Numbered from the stretch's first letter, positions 7,969 to 17,200 are shown. The stretch is DNA of 44,980 bases from an uncultured Lachnospiraceae bacterium (GCA_946407725.1 CAMJPM010000013.1:1-44980); one strand, 5' to 3'. Numbers and translations are program-made. Notes: generated from the letters alone by a model not told the origin.

Positions 7969-9324
7969 TTATCCTTCCGGCTCTTCCTCTTTAAATGAAA
8001 TGACCTCCGTCACATAGCTTATCCTGTTTCTGTCATGCCCCATTTTTTCCCATTCATCCATAATACGATCTATTACGTTACGGGTATATTTTTCGGATAA
8101 TTCGGGAAGCAGCACAAAAAACTGATTTGATCTGCTCTGCAATGCAATGTCACTGTTCCTTAATGTTTTCTGCAGTGCTTTCTGAAAATCCGAAACTTCA
8201 TTCGAATGGAGCTCATTTTTCCCATCAGCAGATTCAACGGAAAACAGGATCTTCATGGCCTCCCTCTTGTATCTCTTCAGAAATCTGGCTATATAGCGGT
8301 AGATCCAGGAGAAGGAATCCATCCCCAGTACATATACTCCGCTTCCCTCATCCCGTTCGGTCACGATCCGGGTCAGACGTGATATCTCCATATTCAGATC
8401 ATCGCTTTGGGGCTGCTCTGCATTCTCGAAGGAACCGTGGAACACCTCCACCCCGTGCTTTCCGTTCTGTTTTACCTTGTATAGAGCGGCATCGGCATAG
8501 TTAAAGAGCTCCTCAAAATCTCTGCCGCTTTCCGGCACCAGTACGGCTCCTATTGAAATGCCCAGAGGTATATTCAGGTTTTCGCCCATAAGTGACCTGG
8601 CTTCACGCAAAAACTGCTCATTCAGTCTCTCCGTCATGGACATTATTCCGCTGTCTTCCGTAACACCCAGGCAGAAGGCAATGAATTCGTCTCCTCCGCT
8701 TCTGAATATCAGGTCTTTCTCTCTGGTGTTGTTTTTAACCACCGAGGCAAAGGCCTGAAGAGCACGGTCCCCGGTTTCATGCCCGTATATATCGTTTACA
8801 AGCTTAAAGCTGTCCAGATCCATCATCAGAAGGGCGCCGGTCTTTTCCCTGCACATCTCCTCTGCCTTAAGTCTTCCGTTTGACTTGTTCAATACACCCG
8901 TAAGGCTGTCTATGGTGGCTTCCTCTGTCAGATTTTCAATAGTCCTTGAATTGATTATGGTGTTCTGTATCCGTCTCACCAGAACCCCGCTGTTAAAGGG
9001 CTTATGTATATAGTCAGAGGCTCCGATCTTTAAGCCCGCTCTCTCTGTCTCACTGTCGATCTCTCCGGTAACGAAGATGACCGGTGTCGGGATCTTCCCC
9101 TTCTTCTCCTCTGTTTCACGCAAAAGCTTAAAGGTCTCAAAGCCGTCCATTTCAGGCATCACAATATCAAGAAGAATGAGGTCAGGCTCATTTTTTTCCA
9201 TAAACCTCAATAGATCAGCCCCGCTCTTTATGCAGCTGACCTTCATATCCTTTTCATTAAGAATATTTTTCGCATTTTTAAGGCTCAGCGGTTCATCATC
9301 CACCACTACGATCCAGTAATTCAT
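7969..9324 (-). CDS. Response regulator with GGDEF diguanylate cyclase and a degenerate second GGDEF
   Basis: The 451-aa protein begins with a receiver domain: acidic pair D9/D10, phospho-acceptor D53 in LLDIVMPEMDG and the conserved Lys near 108 in YIHKPF. A GGDEF domain spans about 135-300 with an intact SGGDEF (209-214) and an RxxD inhibitory site (REKD, 201-204) exactly five residues upstream, so it should make cyclic-di-GMP and be product-inhibited. Residues about 315-451 resemble a second GGDEF fold, but the active loop reads SRSNQFFVLLPE, so it is probably a non-catalytic sensor or partner domain. No histidine kinase is adjacent. The gene has a consensus promoter (9399-9427) with a leader of about 70 nt. 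Confidence 0.92.
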   Translation of the reverse strand: MNYWIVVVDDEPLSLKNAKNILNEKDMKVSCIKSGADLLRFMEKNEPDLILLDIVMPEMDGFETFKLLRETEEKKGKIPTPVIFVTGEIDSETERAGLKIGASDYIHKPFNSGVLVRRIQNTIINSRTIENLTEEATIDSLTGVLNKSNGRLKAEEMCREKTGALLMMDLDSFKLVNDIYGHETGDRALQAFASVVKNNTREKDLIFRSGGDEFIAFCLGVTEDSGIMSMTERLNEQFLREARSLMGENLNIPLGISIGAVLVPESGRDFEELFNYADAALYKVKQNGKHGVEVFHGSFENAEQPQSDDLNMEISRLTRIVTERDEGSGVYVLGMDSFSWIYRYIARFLKRYKREAMKILFSVESADGKNELHSNEVSDFQKALQKTLRNSDIALQSRSNQFFVLLPELSEKYTRNVIDRIMDEWEKMGHDRNRISYVTEVISFKEEEPEG

Positions 9325-9398
9325 TTTCTTAACCTTTATTCTCCCTTAACAAAGGCTGTCTTTCCCCGTTCTTTGTGCTACATTATTACACAGAGTGT

Positions 9399-9427
9399 AT
9401 TATATAGTTCTTCCCTCTCTATGTCAA
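9399..9427 (-). promoter_or_regulatory. Consensus sigma-A promoter of the REC-GGDEF gene
   Basis: Minus-strand TTGACA (9422-9427) and TATAAT (9399-9404) are separated by exactly 17 bp. Both hexamers are perfect. The -35 box directly follows the T-run of the upstream terminator. Confidence 0.85.
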
Positions 9428-9474
9428 AAAACAGGCTATTTTGCCTCATACCAGCCGTTACACCAATGGCCTGT
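9426..9474 (-). terminator. Probable terminator after the clostripain-family gene
   Basis: ACAGGC (9469-9474) and GCCTGT (9431-9436) form a minus-strand stem immediately followed by six T. The intervening sequence can form smaller stems. It begins about 20 nt after the protease stop codon. The T-run merges into the next gene's -35 box. Confidence 0.5.
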
Positions 9475-9495
9475 CAGTCCGCTGAATTATACCGA

Positions 9496-11241
9496 TTATT
9501 CAGTCTCATACCACTCATCATCGTCCTCATCATAATAGTAAAGCCTGTCTTCCCCCTCGTTGTAGTAAAATACGGTCTCCGTTTCATCGTCGTAGAGATA
9601 GAGGATGCCGTCCTCCATCATATACCAGATTTCATCATTATAATCATACTGCCAGTCATCCTGGGGATCCTGACAGTATCCGCTGTAGCAGTTTTCCCCG
9701 CCGCTGCCTGTATCCTGGGATACTCCTCCCCAGCCGTTCCAGCTGTTTTCAAAGCCTCCGAAATCATAGAAGTCCTCATTATTTGATCCGGTGACGAAAT
9801 TCCCCAGCCATTCAATATAATCCTTATCTATGCCAAGCTTTGTATAAACACTTTTTAACTGCCCGTAAAATCCCGGATCGCCGTAGGGCAGTGAAACAGC
9901 CAGACCCGTAAGCTCATTGCTGTCGCTTGTATGGCCGTAATAGGCCACACTGGCCTTTAGGGCGTTTTTAACCTCTGCAGCGCTTTCGCTGCCGGGATCC
10001 ACACTTTCCACCACAGCCAGCATATCACTGATATAGTAATCGGAAAGAGTGACATCACTTTCGTCGCTGTCCCACAACTCAAAAAAACTCTCCAGCAGGG
10101 AACCTCTTCCCCTGGACATGTATTTCCGGCTGTAATTGTTTTTTAACAGCTTTTTCTCGTTTTCGTAGGCGTAGTTCATCCAGGCATTGTAGAGGGTTTT
10201 TATTCCGGATTCGTTAAAGAGGGAAAGACATGAGGAATCTCCGAACCAGCTGTTTTCATTGGTTTCTATAACGGAATCCACAATATATTTCCCGAGAAGG
10301 GGTGTGGGTATGCCCGGATCTTTTTCAAAGTGTTTCATCCAGTTTGTATAAGACCAGCCAAGTCCGGACATAAAGTCCTCTGATAACAGGGTATACCTGC
10401 AAAAGGGGGACAGGGCGTAGCAGGTCTCCATATTTGCCATGATACAGCAGTCCATGCCTATAATGTCAAAACGCACATCGCTGTTCTGCTGAAAAGCTTC
10501 GGCCATTTCGTCCAATGTAAGGCTGCTCCCTTCATTCTGCCATTCATCATAGCCGAAGCCGTATACCGGGCCTCCGCCGTGGTCCCAGAACAGAAAGAAG
10601 TATCTGTCAGCCGGATATTCATTTTTACAGAAGGAAATAAATTCAGAAAGGGTGGCGCTGTCCGTACAGTCCAGCTGTCCCAGATTATCCCTTATGAGCT
10701 TAAGCTTTCCGTCACTGATCTTATAGGTCTGGGCTGTTTTTGATGAGATGCCGTAGTCCTGCCATTCCTTGGTGCCCATGGTCTGGATAATGACATTAAC
10801 GTTCTTTCCGATGCCGGAGGAAAGCATTTCGGAAATATCCTCGCTTGCCTCCCCGCCTTTGGTCTCCAGATCCGATCCGTTCATAAAGATCATGATGGTG
10901 GCGGTCTTTGAATCTGTTCCGACGGAAACAACTCCCACTCCGGAGGTCTCCTGCGAACCCTGATCTTCTGAAGACTGTGCAGAAACCTCAGCAGCGGTTT
11001 CCTCTGCAGCGGAACCGGTCTCCTCCGTATCAGAGCCGGTCTCCTCCGCAGCAGAACCGGACTCCTCCGTATCAGAGCCGGTCTCCTCCGTATCAGAAAC
11101 GTATTCTTCTGCACTGTCCGAAACCGCTTCGGCTTCGGCTGCAGATCCGTCACTGTCATCCTCCGGCCACAAAAGGAGCAGCAGAAACAGTACTCCGCAG
11201 ACTGCCAGAAATACCGTGATGATCTTCTTAACGTTCTTCAT
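9496..11241 (-). CDS. Clostripain-family (C11) cysteine peptidase, membrane-anchored
   Basis: The 581-aa protein starts with one hydrophobic segment (residues 7-25), either an uncleaved anchor or a signal peptide. An extracytoplasmic low-complexity region (35-100) has SDTEETG/SAAEETG repeats. The C11 catalytic domain follows: IMIFMNGSDLE, then catalytic His221 in FWDHGGG and Cys266 in GMDCCIMAN. Clostripain relatives cleave after basic residues and often self-process. After about residue 500 comes a Tyr/Asp/Glu-rich tail (YMMEDGILYLYDDETETVFY and similar) that is not part of the peptidase and may bind surfaces or metal. Its start overlaps the end of radA by 14 nt, suggesting coupled translation at the end of the clpC-radA operon. 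Confidence 0.9.
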   Translation of the reverse strand: MKNVKKIITVFLAVCGVLFLLLLLWPEDDSDGSAAEAEAVSDSAEEYVSDTEETGSDTEESGSAAEETGSDTEETGSAAEETAAEVSAQSSEDQGSQETSGVGVVSVGTDSKTATIMIFMNGSDLETKGGEASEDISEMLSSGIGKNVNVIIQTMGTKEWQDYGISSKTAQTYKISDGKLKLIRDNLGQLDCTDSATLSEFISFCKNEYPADRYFFLFWDHGGGPVYGFGYDEWQNEGSSLTLDEMAEAFQQNSDVRFDIIGMDCCIMANMETCYALSPFCRYTLLSEDFMSGLGWSYTNWMKHFEKDPGIPTPLLGKYIVDSVIETNENSWFGDSSCLSLFNESGIKTLYNAWMNYAYENEKKLLKNNYSRKYMSRGRGSLLESFFELWDSDESDVTLSDYYISDMLAVVESVDPGSESAAEVKNALKASVAYYGHTSDSNELTGLAVSLPYGDPGFYGQLKSVYTKLGIDKDYIEWLGNFVTGSNNEDFYDFGGFENSWNGWGGVSQDTGSGGENCYSGYCQDPQDDWQYDYNDEIWYMMEDGILYLYDDETETVFYYNEGEDRLYYYDEDDDEWYETE

Positions 11242-12619
11242 TCACAAGCAGATCCTTTACATTCTTTACCCCTATAAGCTTTACACCGGAAGGTGCCTTA
11301 ACCCCCTTAAGGGAGGAATGGGGCAGGTATACCCTCTTAAATCCCAGACGCGAGGCCTCGTTTATCCTCTGCATGGTCTGGGCTACAGCCCTTACCTCCC
11401 CGGAAAGCCCCACTTCCCCAAAGGCTGCTATATCCTGTCCCAGGGGGCGGTCTAAAAAGGATGAGGCTATAGCGAGACAGATCGCCAGATCCAGTGCAGG
11501 TTCATTGACCTTTATCCCCCCTGCTATATTCACATAGGCATCAAGGGATGAAAGCTTCATCCCAGCTCTCTTTTCCAGCACCGCCATAAGCAGGTTTACC
11601 TTATTGATATCGGTACCGCTGGCCTGGCGCCGCGGGAAACCGAAGGCAGTTTCACATACCAGTGCCTGTATCTCTATAAGGAGCGGCCTCGTCCCCTCCA
11701 TACAGCAGCTGACCACGGAACCGCAGGCATTTTCCGGTCTCCCGGAAAGCAGGAACTCCGAGGGGTTTAATACCTCTTTAAGCCCCTTTTCATCCATCTC
11801 AAAAACCCCTATCTCGTCGGTGGAGCCGAAACGGTTCTTTACGCTGCGTAAGATCCGGTAGGCGCCCTTGCTGTCACCCTCGAAATAGAGCACCGTATCC
11901 ACCATGTGCTCCAGTACCCTGGGTCCGGCCACGGCCCCTTCCTTTGTAACGTGGCCGATTATAAAGATGGTGATGTTCAGGTCCTTTGCAATGCGGAGCA
12001 GCACTGCTGTGGTCTCCCTGATCTGGGACACCGATCCCGGAGCTGCGCCAACACTCTCGTTAAACATGGTCTGAATGGAATCTATGACCACAAGCTCCGG
12101 CCTTTCACCCTCAATGAACTCTGTTATGATATCCAGATCAGTTTCACAGAGGAGCTTCAATCTGTCACTGAAGACCCCCAGCCTGTCGGAACGGAGCTTT
12201 ATCTGCCGGGCGCTTTCCTCCCCGGAAACATAGAGCACATCATGGGAGGCATTGGTGAGATGCATGCATACCTCAAGTAAAAGAGTGGATTTCCCTATGC
12301 CCGGATCTCCCCCCACCAGCACCATGGAGCCTCTGACTATACCTCCTCCCAGTACCCTGTCGACTTCAGAAATACCGCTTGTAACTCTGCTCTCGAGGCT
12401 TAGCTCTATGTCATTTATGGACCGGGGAACATTTTTGCCGTCCTTAAGCTTTCCCGCAATATAGACAGAGGGAGCATCTGCCTTTATTTCAGGCCTTATG
12501 CTCTCCTCTGCCATAGTATTCCATTTTCCGCAGGAGGGGCATTTTCCGATCCACTTAGCTGACTCATAGCCGCACTCCTGACAGAAATACACTGTTTTTA
12601 TTTTATTCTTTGCTGCCAT
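11228..12619 (-). CDS. radA: DNA repair protein RadA (Sms)
   Basis: The 463-aa protein has the N-terminal C4 zinc finger (YFCQECGYESAKW, CPSCGKWNT), Walker A GGDPGIGKST near residue 95, the RadA-specific KNRFG motif and a C-terminal LonP-like domain. RadA is a DnaB-like branch-migration helicase that helps RecA in recombination and DNA-damage survival. Length is normal for the family. The ATG lies one base after the stop of the preceding 136-aa gene (TGATATG), so translation is likely coupled. The order clpC, small gene, radA is a familiar Clostridia arrangement. Confidence 0.97.
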   Translation of the reverse strand: MAAKNKIKTVYFCQECGYESAKWIGKCPSCGKWNTMAEESIRPEIKADAPSVYIAGKLKDGKNVPRSINDIELSLESRVTSGISEVDRVLGGGIVRGSMVLVGGDPGIGKSTLLLEVCMHLTNASHDVLYVSGEESARQIKLRSDRLGVFSDRLKLLCETDLDIITEFIEGERPELVVIDSIQTMFNESVGAAPGSVSQIRETTAVLLRIAKDLNITIFIIGHVTKEGAVAGPRVLEHMVDTVLYFEGDSKGAYRILRSVKNRFGSTDEIGVFEMDEKGLKEVLNPSEFLLSGRPENACGSVVSCCMEGTRPLLIEIQALVCETAFGFPRRQASGTDINKVNLLMAVLEKRAGMKLSSLDAYVNIAGGIKVNEPALDLAICLAIASSFLDRPLGQDIAAFGEVGLSGEVRAVAQTMQRINEASRLGFKRVYLPHSSLKGVKAPSGVKLIGVKNVKDLLVNEER

Positions 12620-12620
12620 A

Positions 12621-13031
12621 TCAGGCTTTCTTCACTTCCACGTGTACCGGACCGCCGGTTAATTCCACACTGACTGAAAGCTTTCCGCCCAGGTTGGTCT
12701 TCATCTTTCCGACGCTCTCATTCTTTACAAAGACTTCATATTCCGTATCGTCGGCGAGTCCCAGTGTGATCTGGGCATCATCCTCTCCTTCCACATCAAA
12801 TGAAACCCCGTTCTCCGTCTCGTAGAATTCATTAACACTGGTTCCCGGAACGGATTCGTAAACGAAAATACCGTTCCTTTCAAGCTTTGTGATCTCGTTA
12901 TAGGTCTTTACCTTGTAGAGATCGCCGCCATGGGGAAAATCCTCCTTCTTTGCCTTTTTAGGGAGGGTATGATCCCCGAAGTTAAGACTTCCGTTTTCCT
13001 TTCCTGAGATCAGTTCCTTTACTGCTGCCAT
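12621..13031 (-). CDS. Conserved small protein between clpC and radA, 136 aa
   Basis: The product begins MAAVKELISGKENGSLNFGD and is soluble, acidic and beta-rich, with no signal peptide or membrane segment. I recall similar proteins beside radA in Lachnospiraceae carrying inconsistent automatic names (for example endosialidase or asparagine synthase), which I do not trust; function is unknown. The start at 13031 is chosen because GGAGG lies 8 nt upstream; a longer frame reaching 13064 lacks support. The ribosome site and first 16 codons overlap the 3' end of clpC by 50 nt in another frame, so the two genes are tightly coupled. Confidence 0.8.
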   Translation of the reverse strand: MAAVKELISGKENGSLNFGDHTLPKKAKKEDFPHGGDLYKVKTYNEITKLERNGIFVYESVPGTSVNEFYETENGVSFDVEGEDDAQITLGLADDTEYEVFVKNESVGKMKTNLGGKLSVSVELTGGPVHVEVKKA

Positions 13032-15489
13032 TTTTCTTTCCTCCGTTACCTTTCTTTTCAGCAATAAAAACTATTTTGTCTTCCTCTATATCCGCAGTCA
13101 CCGTATCTCCGGCAACACACTTTCCCGATAATATCTCTTCCGAAAGAGGATCCTCTATCATATTCTGGATCGCACGCTTTAATGGTCTTGCGCCGTACTT
13201 CCTGTCTATGCCCTTTTCTATGATGAAGGCCTTGACCCTTGATGGGATCTTGAGCTTTATATTAAGGTTGCTGCCGGCCCGCTCTATCAGATCCTTTGTA
13301 AGCAGGGTGACGATATCCTTCATGTCCTTATCATTAAGCTTCCTGAACACTATTATATCATCAATACGGTTTATAAACTCAGGTTTGAAGATCCTTTTTA
13401 CCTCTTCCATGACTCCTTTTTCCATGTCCTTAAAGAGGTCCTCTTCTTTTTCTCCCGCATTGAAGCCAAGCTTTTTCGGCTCCACTATGGACTGGGCTCC
13501 GGCATTACTGGTCATGATTATGACCGCATTCTTGAAGCTCACCTTTCTTCCCTTTGAATCCGTGATATGACCGTCATCCAGCACCTGCAGCAGCACGTTA
13601 AATACGTCGGGATGAGCCTTTTCTATCTCGTCAAAGAGAACGACGGAGAAGGGGTGCCTGCGGATCTTTTCCGCCAGCTGTCCACCCTCGTCATGCCCCA
13701 CATATCCCGGAGGCGAACCTATCATCTTTGCCACCGAGTGGGATTCCATGAATTCCGACATATCCACCCTGATCATGTCCTTCTCTGATCCAAAAAGGGT
13801 CTCTGCCAGAGCCTTGCTGAGCTCTGTCTTTCCCACACCGGTGGGTCCCAGAAACAGGAATGAGCCTATAGGACGGTTAGGATCCTTCAGTCCTACCCTG
13901 CCCCTTCTTACAGCCTTCGCTATCTTCGTGACAGCTTCATCCTGGCCGACTATCCTCTTATGCAGGGTCTTTTCCAGGCGCATGAGCCTTTTATTCTCTT
14001 TCTCGGTAAGTCTTGTGACCGGGATCTTTGTCCACATATGGACGATCTTTGCCACATCGTCAACAGAGAGCTCCGGATATGATCCGTCACTGTTTTCAGC
14101 GGCTTTTTTCTTTATCCCCTGGAGCTTTTCCCTGTCCTTTTCCTCTTCCTTTTTAATTACGGATGCACGAGCAAAGTCCCCGCTCCTGATGGCCTCCTCC
14201 TTCTCCTCAGCCTTCTTTTTTATTTCAGCCATGAGCTTTTCTTCGGTTGGAGAAAGCTTTGAATTGTCAAGCTTTAAGTGGCTTGCGGCCTCATCTATTA
14301 TGTCTATGGTCTTGTCGGGCTGGAAGCGGTCATTAATATATCTGGAGGACAGCTCCACCGCTGCCTTTACTGTTTCCCGGGGAATACTTACACCGTGGTG
14401 TTCCTCGTACTTATACTTGATCCCCATAAGGATCTCCACGGTTTCCTCATCACTTGGCTCCTCCACGGTAACCGGCTGGAAACGCCTCTCAAGAGCTGCG
14501 TCCTTTTCAATGTATTTCCTGTATTCGTCGAGGGTGGTAGCTCCAATAAGCTGCACCTCACCCCTGGCCATGGAGGGTTTAAGTATATTGGAGGCATCCA
14601 GAGTCCCCTCTGCGCTTCCCGCCCCGATAAGGGTATGTATCTCATCCATAAAGATGATCACATTTCCTGCATTGATGACCTCGGATATGACCCTCTTTAT
14701 CCTCTCTTCAAACTCTCCCCTGTACTTGCTCCCGGCCACCATACCGGACATGTCAAGGGATACCACTCTTTTATCCTGAAGGTTTGAGGGCACATTTCCC
14801 CTTGATATTCTTAAGGCCAGTCCCTCGGCAATGGCGGTCTTTCCCACACCGGGCTCTCCCACGAGACAGGGATTGTTTTTGGTTCTGCGGCTTAAGATCT
14901 GTATCACCCGCATTATCTCATTTTCCCTTCCTATAACGGGGTCCAGGGCATCCTCCCTTGCAAGGGCCGTAAGATCCCTGGAATACTGATCCAGCATGGG
15001 TGTCAGGGAGCTCTTATCCGCCCCCTGTGATTTCAGATCCTTCCTCATAAGCCCCGGATCCTCACCGATGGCGTCAAGGGTCTCCGCATATATCTTCGGG
15101 AGCTGTGCGCCCAGGGTATTAAGGAGTCTGACCGCAATATTGTCACCCTCTCTTATCAGGCTTAAAAGGATGTGCTCGGTACCCACCGCCTCACTCTTAA
15201 ACCTGAGGGCGGCCTCCTCACTCATCTTAAGGACCTTCTCTGCCCTGGGAGTAAAATTGTCACCCTCGGAAACAAGCACATTTCCGGGAGCCACCAGCTG
15301 GTCAACCAGTTCAACTATCTGCTTTTCCTGTATTTTATTTGCGTTCAATACATAAAAAGCAACTCCGCTGCCCTCTCTCAAAAGCCCGATAAGTATATGT
15401 TCAGTTCCTACATAATTCGCATTCAGTTCCCCGGCGCATTTTTTTGCAAGCTCCAGGACCTTCTTTGCTTTTTCCGTATATTTCATCAT
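12982..15489 (-). CDS. clpC: ATP-dependent Clp protease ATPase subunit ClpC
   Basis: The 835-aa protein shows two N-terminal Clp-N repeats (first about 150 residues), a first AAA+ module with GEPGVGKTAI and FMDEIHTLIGAG, a UVR-type coiled middle region (KAEEKEEAIRSGDFARASVI) and a second AAA+ module with GPTGVGKTELS. ClpC unfolds substrates for ClpP and in Firmicutes works with adaptors such as MecA or McsB; none is encoded nearby and no CtsR gene is adjacent. The C-terminus ends in an unusual basic tail (about 25 residues, ending GKRKS) that overlaps the next gene. Either of two tandem ATGs (15489 or 15486) could be used, with AGG a few nt upstream. Confidence 0.96.
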   Translation of the reverse strand: MMKYTEKAKKVLELAKKCAGELNANYVGTEHILIGLLREGSGVAFYVLNANKIQEKQIVELVDQLVAPGNVLVSEGDNFTPRAEKVLKMSEEAALRFKSEAVGTEHILLSLIREGDNIAVRLLNTLGAQLPKIYAETLDAIGEDPGLMRKDLKSQGADKSSLTPMLDQYSRDLTALAREDALDPVIGRENEIMRVIQILSRRTKNNPCLVGEPGVGKTAIAEGLALRISRGNVPSNLQDKRVVSLDMSGMVAGSKYRGEFEERIKRVISEVINAGNVIIFMDEIHTLIGAGSAEGTLDASNILKPSMARGEVQLIGATTLDEYRKYIEKDAALERRFQPVTVEEPSDEETVEILMGIKYKYEEHHGVSIPRETVKAAVELSSRYINDRFQPDKTIDIIDEAASHLKLDNSKLSPTEEKLMAEIKKKAEEKEEAIRSGDFARASVIKKEEEKDREKLQGIKKKAAENSDGSYPELSVDDVAKIVHMWTKIPVTRLTEKENKRLMRLEKTLHKRIVGQDEAVTKIAKAVRRGRVGLKDPNRPIGSFLFLGPTGVGKTELSKALAETLFGSEKDMIRVDMSEFMESHSVAKMIGSPPGYVGHDEGGQLAEKIRRHPFSVVLFDEIEKAHPDVFNVLLQVLDDGHITDSKGRKVSFKNAVIIMTSNAGAQSIVEPKKLGFNAGEKEEDLFKDMEKGVMEEVKRIFKPEFINRIDDIIVFRKLNDKDMKDIVTLLTKDLIERAGSNLNIKLKIPSRVKAFIIEKGIDRKYGARPLKRAIQNMIEDPLSEEILSGKCVAGDTVTADIEEDKIVFIAEKKGNGGKKNGSSKGTDLRKGKRKS

Positions 15490-15526
15490 ATTACCTGCAG
15501 ATCGGAAAGGATCCGCAAAACATCCA

Positions 15527-17200
15527 TTACTTTTTAATGTTCAAAAATTCAAAGTCAAAATCGTCATCAAGATCATACCTGGGTTCATGCTTTTTACTTA
15601 AGGCTTCCTTTGTCTTTCCGGGATTAAGGCCTGCCGTGATCTCCATGTTCTCCCAGTCAACATCATCCTGTACTTTCTTCTCTTTCTTCTCTTTCTTAAC
15701 ACTCCTTACAACAGTGTTCTTCCTTGTGATGCTCCTGTGCTTAACGGGCCTGGGCTTTTCTTCCTCAGGTTCTTCTTCCTCTTCATCCTCGTAGCCGTCA
15801 TCCGTCTCTTCATCCTCGTAGTCGTCTTCAAAGTCCCCGTCGTCTTCCTCTTCTTCTTCGTCCTCTTCTTCGTCCATGAGATAGGCCCGCTCCCGCTTGC
15901 CTATATTCTTACGCTCCTTATCCTTGGCCCTTCTTCTCATGGCCTCTTCCTCGGGATCCTCCTCATCCTCATCATATTCACTGTTCTTTCTGTTCAGCAG
16001 CGTATTTACCAGGATAAACAGGGTTACCACCAGAAGAATGGCCAGTATGATCATTATGAAAAGCCTGGTTCTGGAAAGCTTCTTATATTTCACCAGTGTC
16101 TTTGACTCACCCTTGGGAATATCCACATATCTCTGGTATGTGCCCCTCTCAATGTCATAGAGATAAAATCCCAGGTTTGCGCTCTCATCTATGGCATAGA
16201 GCAGGCAGAAATCCTTAGGCTGGGCCTGGATAAGTCCCGAAGCATTTGTATGGGCTATGGCATCTAACGCCAGCATGGCGTTGTCATCTGCTTCCTCATC
16301 CTCATCCTTATCCTTTTTGTCTTTCTTGTCCTTTTTGTCTTTTTTATCTTCTTTGTCTCCGCTGTCTTCGTTATTTTCCGTGTCTTCCTGTCCGTCCCCG
16401 GAATCCGGATCCGAACCTGAACCGGAGCTCTTGCTCCTTGCAGCTTCCCCGGCGTTCAGGTTCAGCTCATCAGCATATACCAATGTGCTGAAAAGGGAAG
16501 CACTTTCATTGCCCTTATCCTTTTCACCGGAGTCCTTTTTATCTGAATCCTTTTCATCGGAACCCTCTTCAGTGGAATCCTCTTCCACCGTTTCCTCGGG
16601 CAGTGACCAGGCAGTGGCGGTCTTGCTTCCCCACTGGAGCTTATGCTTTGTAAAGCCGTCAGGTCCCACCACATTGTCTCCTGGATCAAGAACTATGATA
16701 TATCTGCCGCTGATGCCGTCGATCTTTATCATATCGGACATTTTGGCATTTTCCGTGGTGTCACAGAGATAGAATTCCCCGTTATTACCATCCGCATCAG
16801 TAAGGTAGGCAAGATATACAGTAAGTCCCTCCGCTCCTATAGTGGAACTTTTACTGGTTATATAGGCCAGCATGACATTCTCTCCGCCATAATCCACGGT
16901 CTTTACCGAAAATCCCTCCGGAACCGCGCTTGCAGGGAAGGTCAGTGCCACAAATTTTCCGTCGAGATTAGTAGCAATGGAGCTGGGAGTTACTGTCTCC
17001 AGAGCTGCCTGTGCTTCTTCCGGCGACATCTCTCCCTCTTCAGAATCCTCGATCTCACCGCCCTCTTCTCCTGCTTCTCCCTCTTCCTCCGGGGCTTCTT
17101 CCACCTCATCGGCATAACAGCAGGTAAAAGCCGATCCCGTAAGGAGGATCAGGGCCATCAGAAATACCAACCATTTCTTTACTGTTCTTGCAGCTTTCAT
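15527..17200 (-). CDS. Single-pass membrane protein with very acidic cytoplasmic tail, 557 aa
   Basis: I do not recognise a named family. A signal peptide (residues 1-30, ending CCYADE) is followed by an extracellular region of about 340 residues. This has one folded part (about 75-190), a D/E/S/K linker and a lysine-aspartate run (KDKKDKKDKKDKKDKDEDEE). A single transmembrane helix (LFIMIILAILLVVTLFILV) comes near residue 385. The remaining 150 residues are cytoplasmic, dominated by long Glu/Asp runs and ending in a short conserved-looking DLDDDFDFEFLNIKK. The topology suggests an envelope sensor or scaffold. GGAAGGA precedes the ATG, and the gene lies 37 nt upstream of clpC, probably in the same operon. 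Confidence 0.8.
   Translation of the reverse strand: MKAARTVKKWLVFLMALILLTGSAFTCCYADEVEEAPEEEGEAGEEGGEIEDSEEGEMSPEEAQAALETVTPSSIATNLDGKFVALTFPASAVPEGFSVKTVDYGGENVMLAYITSKSSTIGAEGLTVYLAYLTDADGNNGEFYLCDTTENAKMSDMIKIDGISGRYIIVLDPGDNVVGPDGFTKHKLQWGSKTATAWSLPEETVEEDSTEEGSDEKDSDKKDSGEKDKGNESASLFSTLVYADELNLNAGEAARSKSSGSGSDPDSGDGQEDTENNEDSGDKEDKKDKKDKKDKKDKDEDEEADDNAMLALDAIAHTNASGLIQAQPKDFCLLYAIDESANLGFYLYDIERGTYQRYVDIPKGESKTLVKYKKLSRTRLFIMIILAILLVVTLFILVNTLLNRKNSEYDEDEEDPEEEAMRRRAKDKERKNIGKRERAYLMDEEEDEEEEEDDGDFEDDYEDEETDDGYEDEEEEEPEEEKPRPVKHRSITRKNTVVRSVKKEKKEKKVQDDVDWENMEITAGLNPGKTKEALSKKHEPRYDLDDDFDFEFLNIKK

Noticed and set aside
13748-14779. Long plus-strand ORF (343 codons) antisense to clpC
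   Set aside because: Serine/leucine-rich antisense shadow of a strongly conserved gene, with no ribosome site and no recognisable domain.
16246-16772. Plus-strand Ser/Leu-rich ORFs near 16.3-16.7 kb
   Set aside because: They are antisense to the Glu/Asp/Lys-rich region of the 557-aa protein, which produces long open complementary frames.
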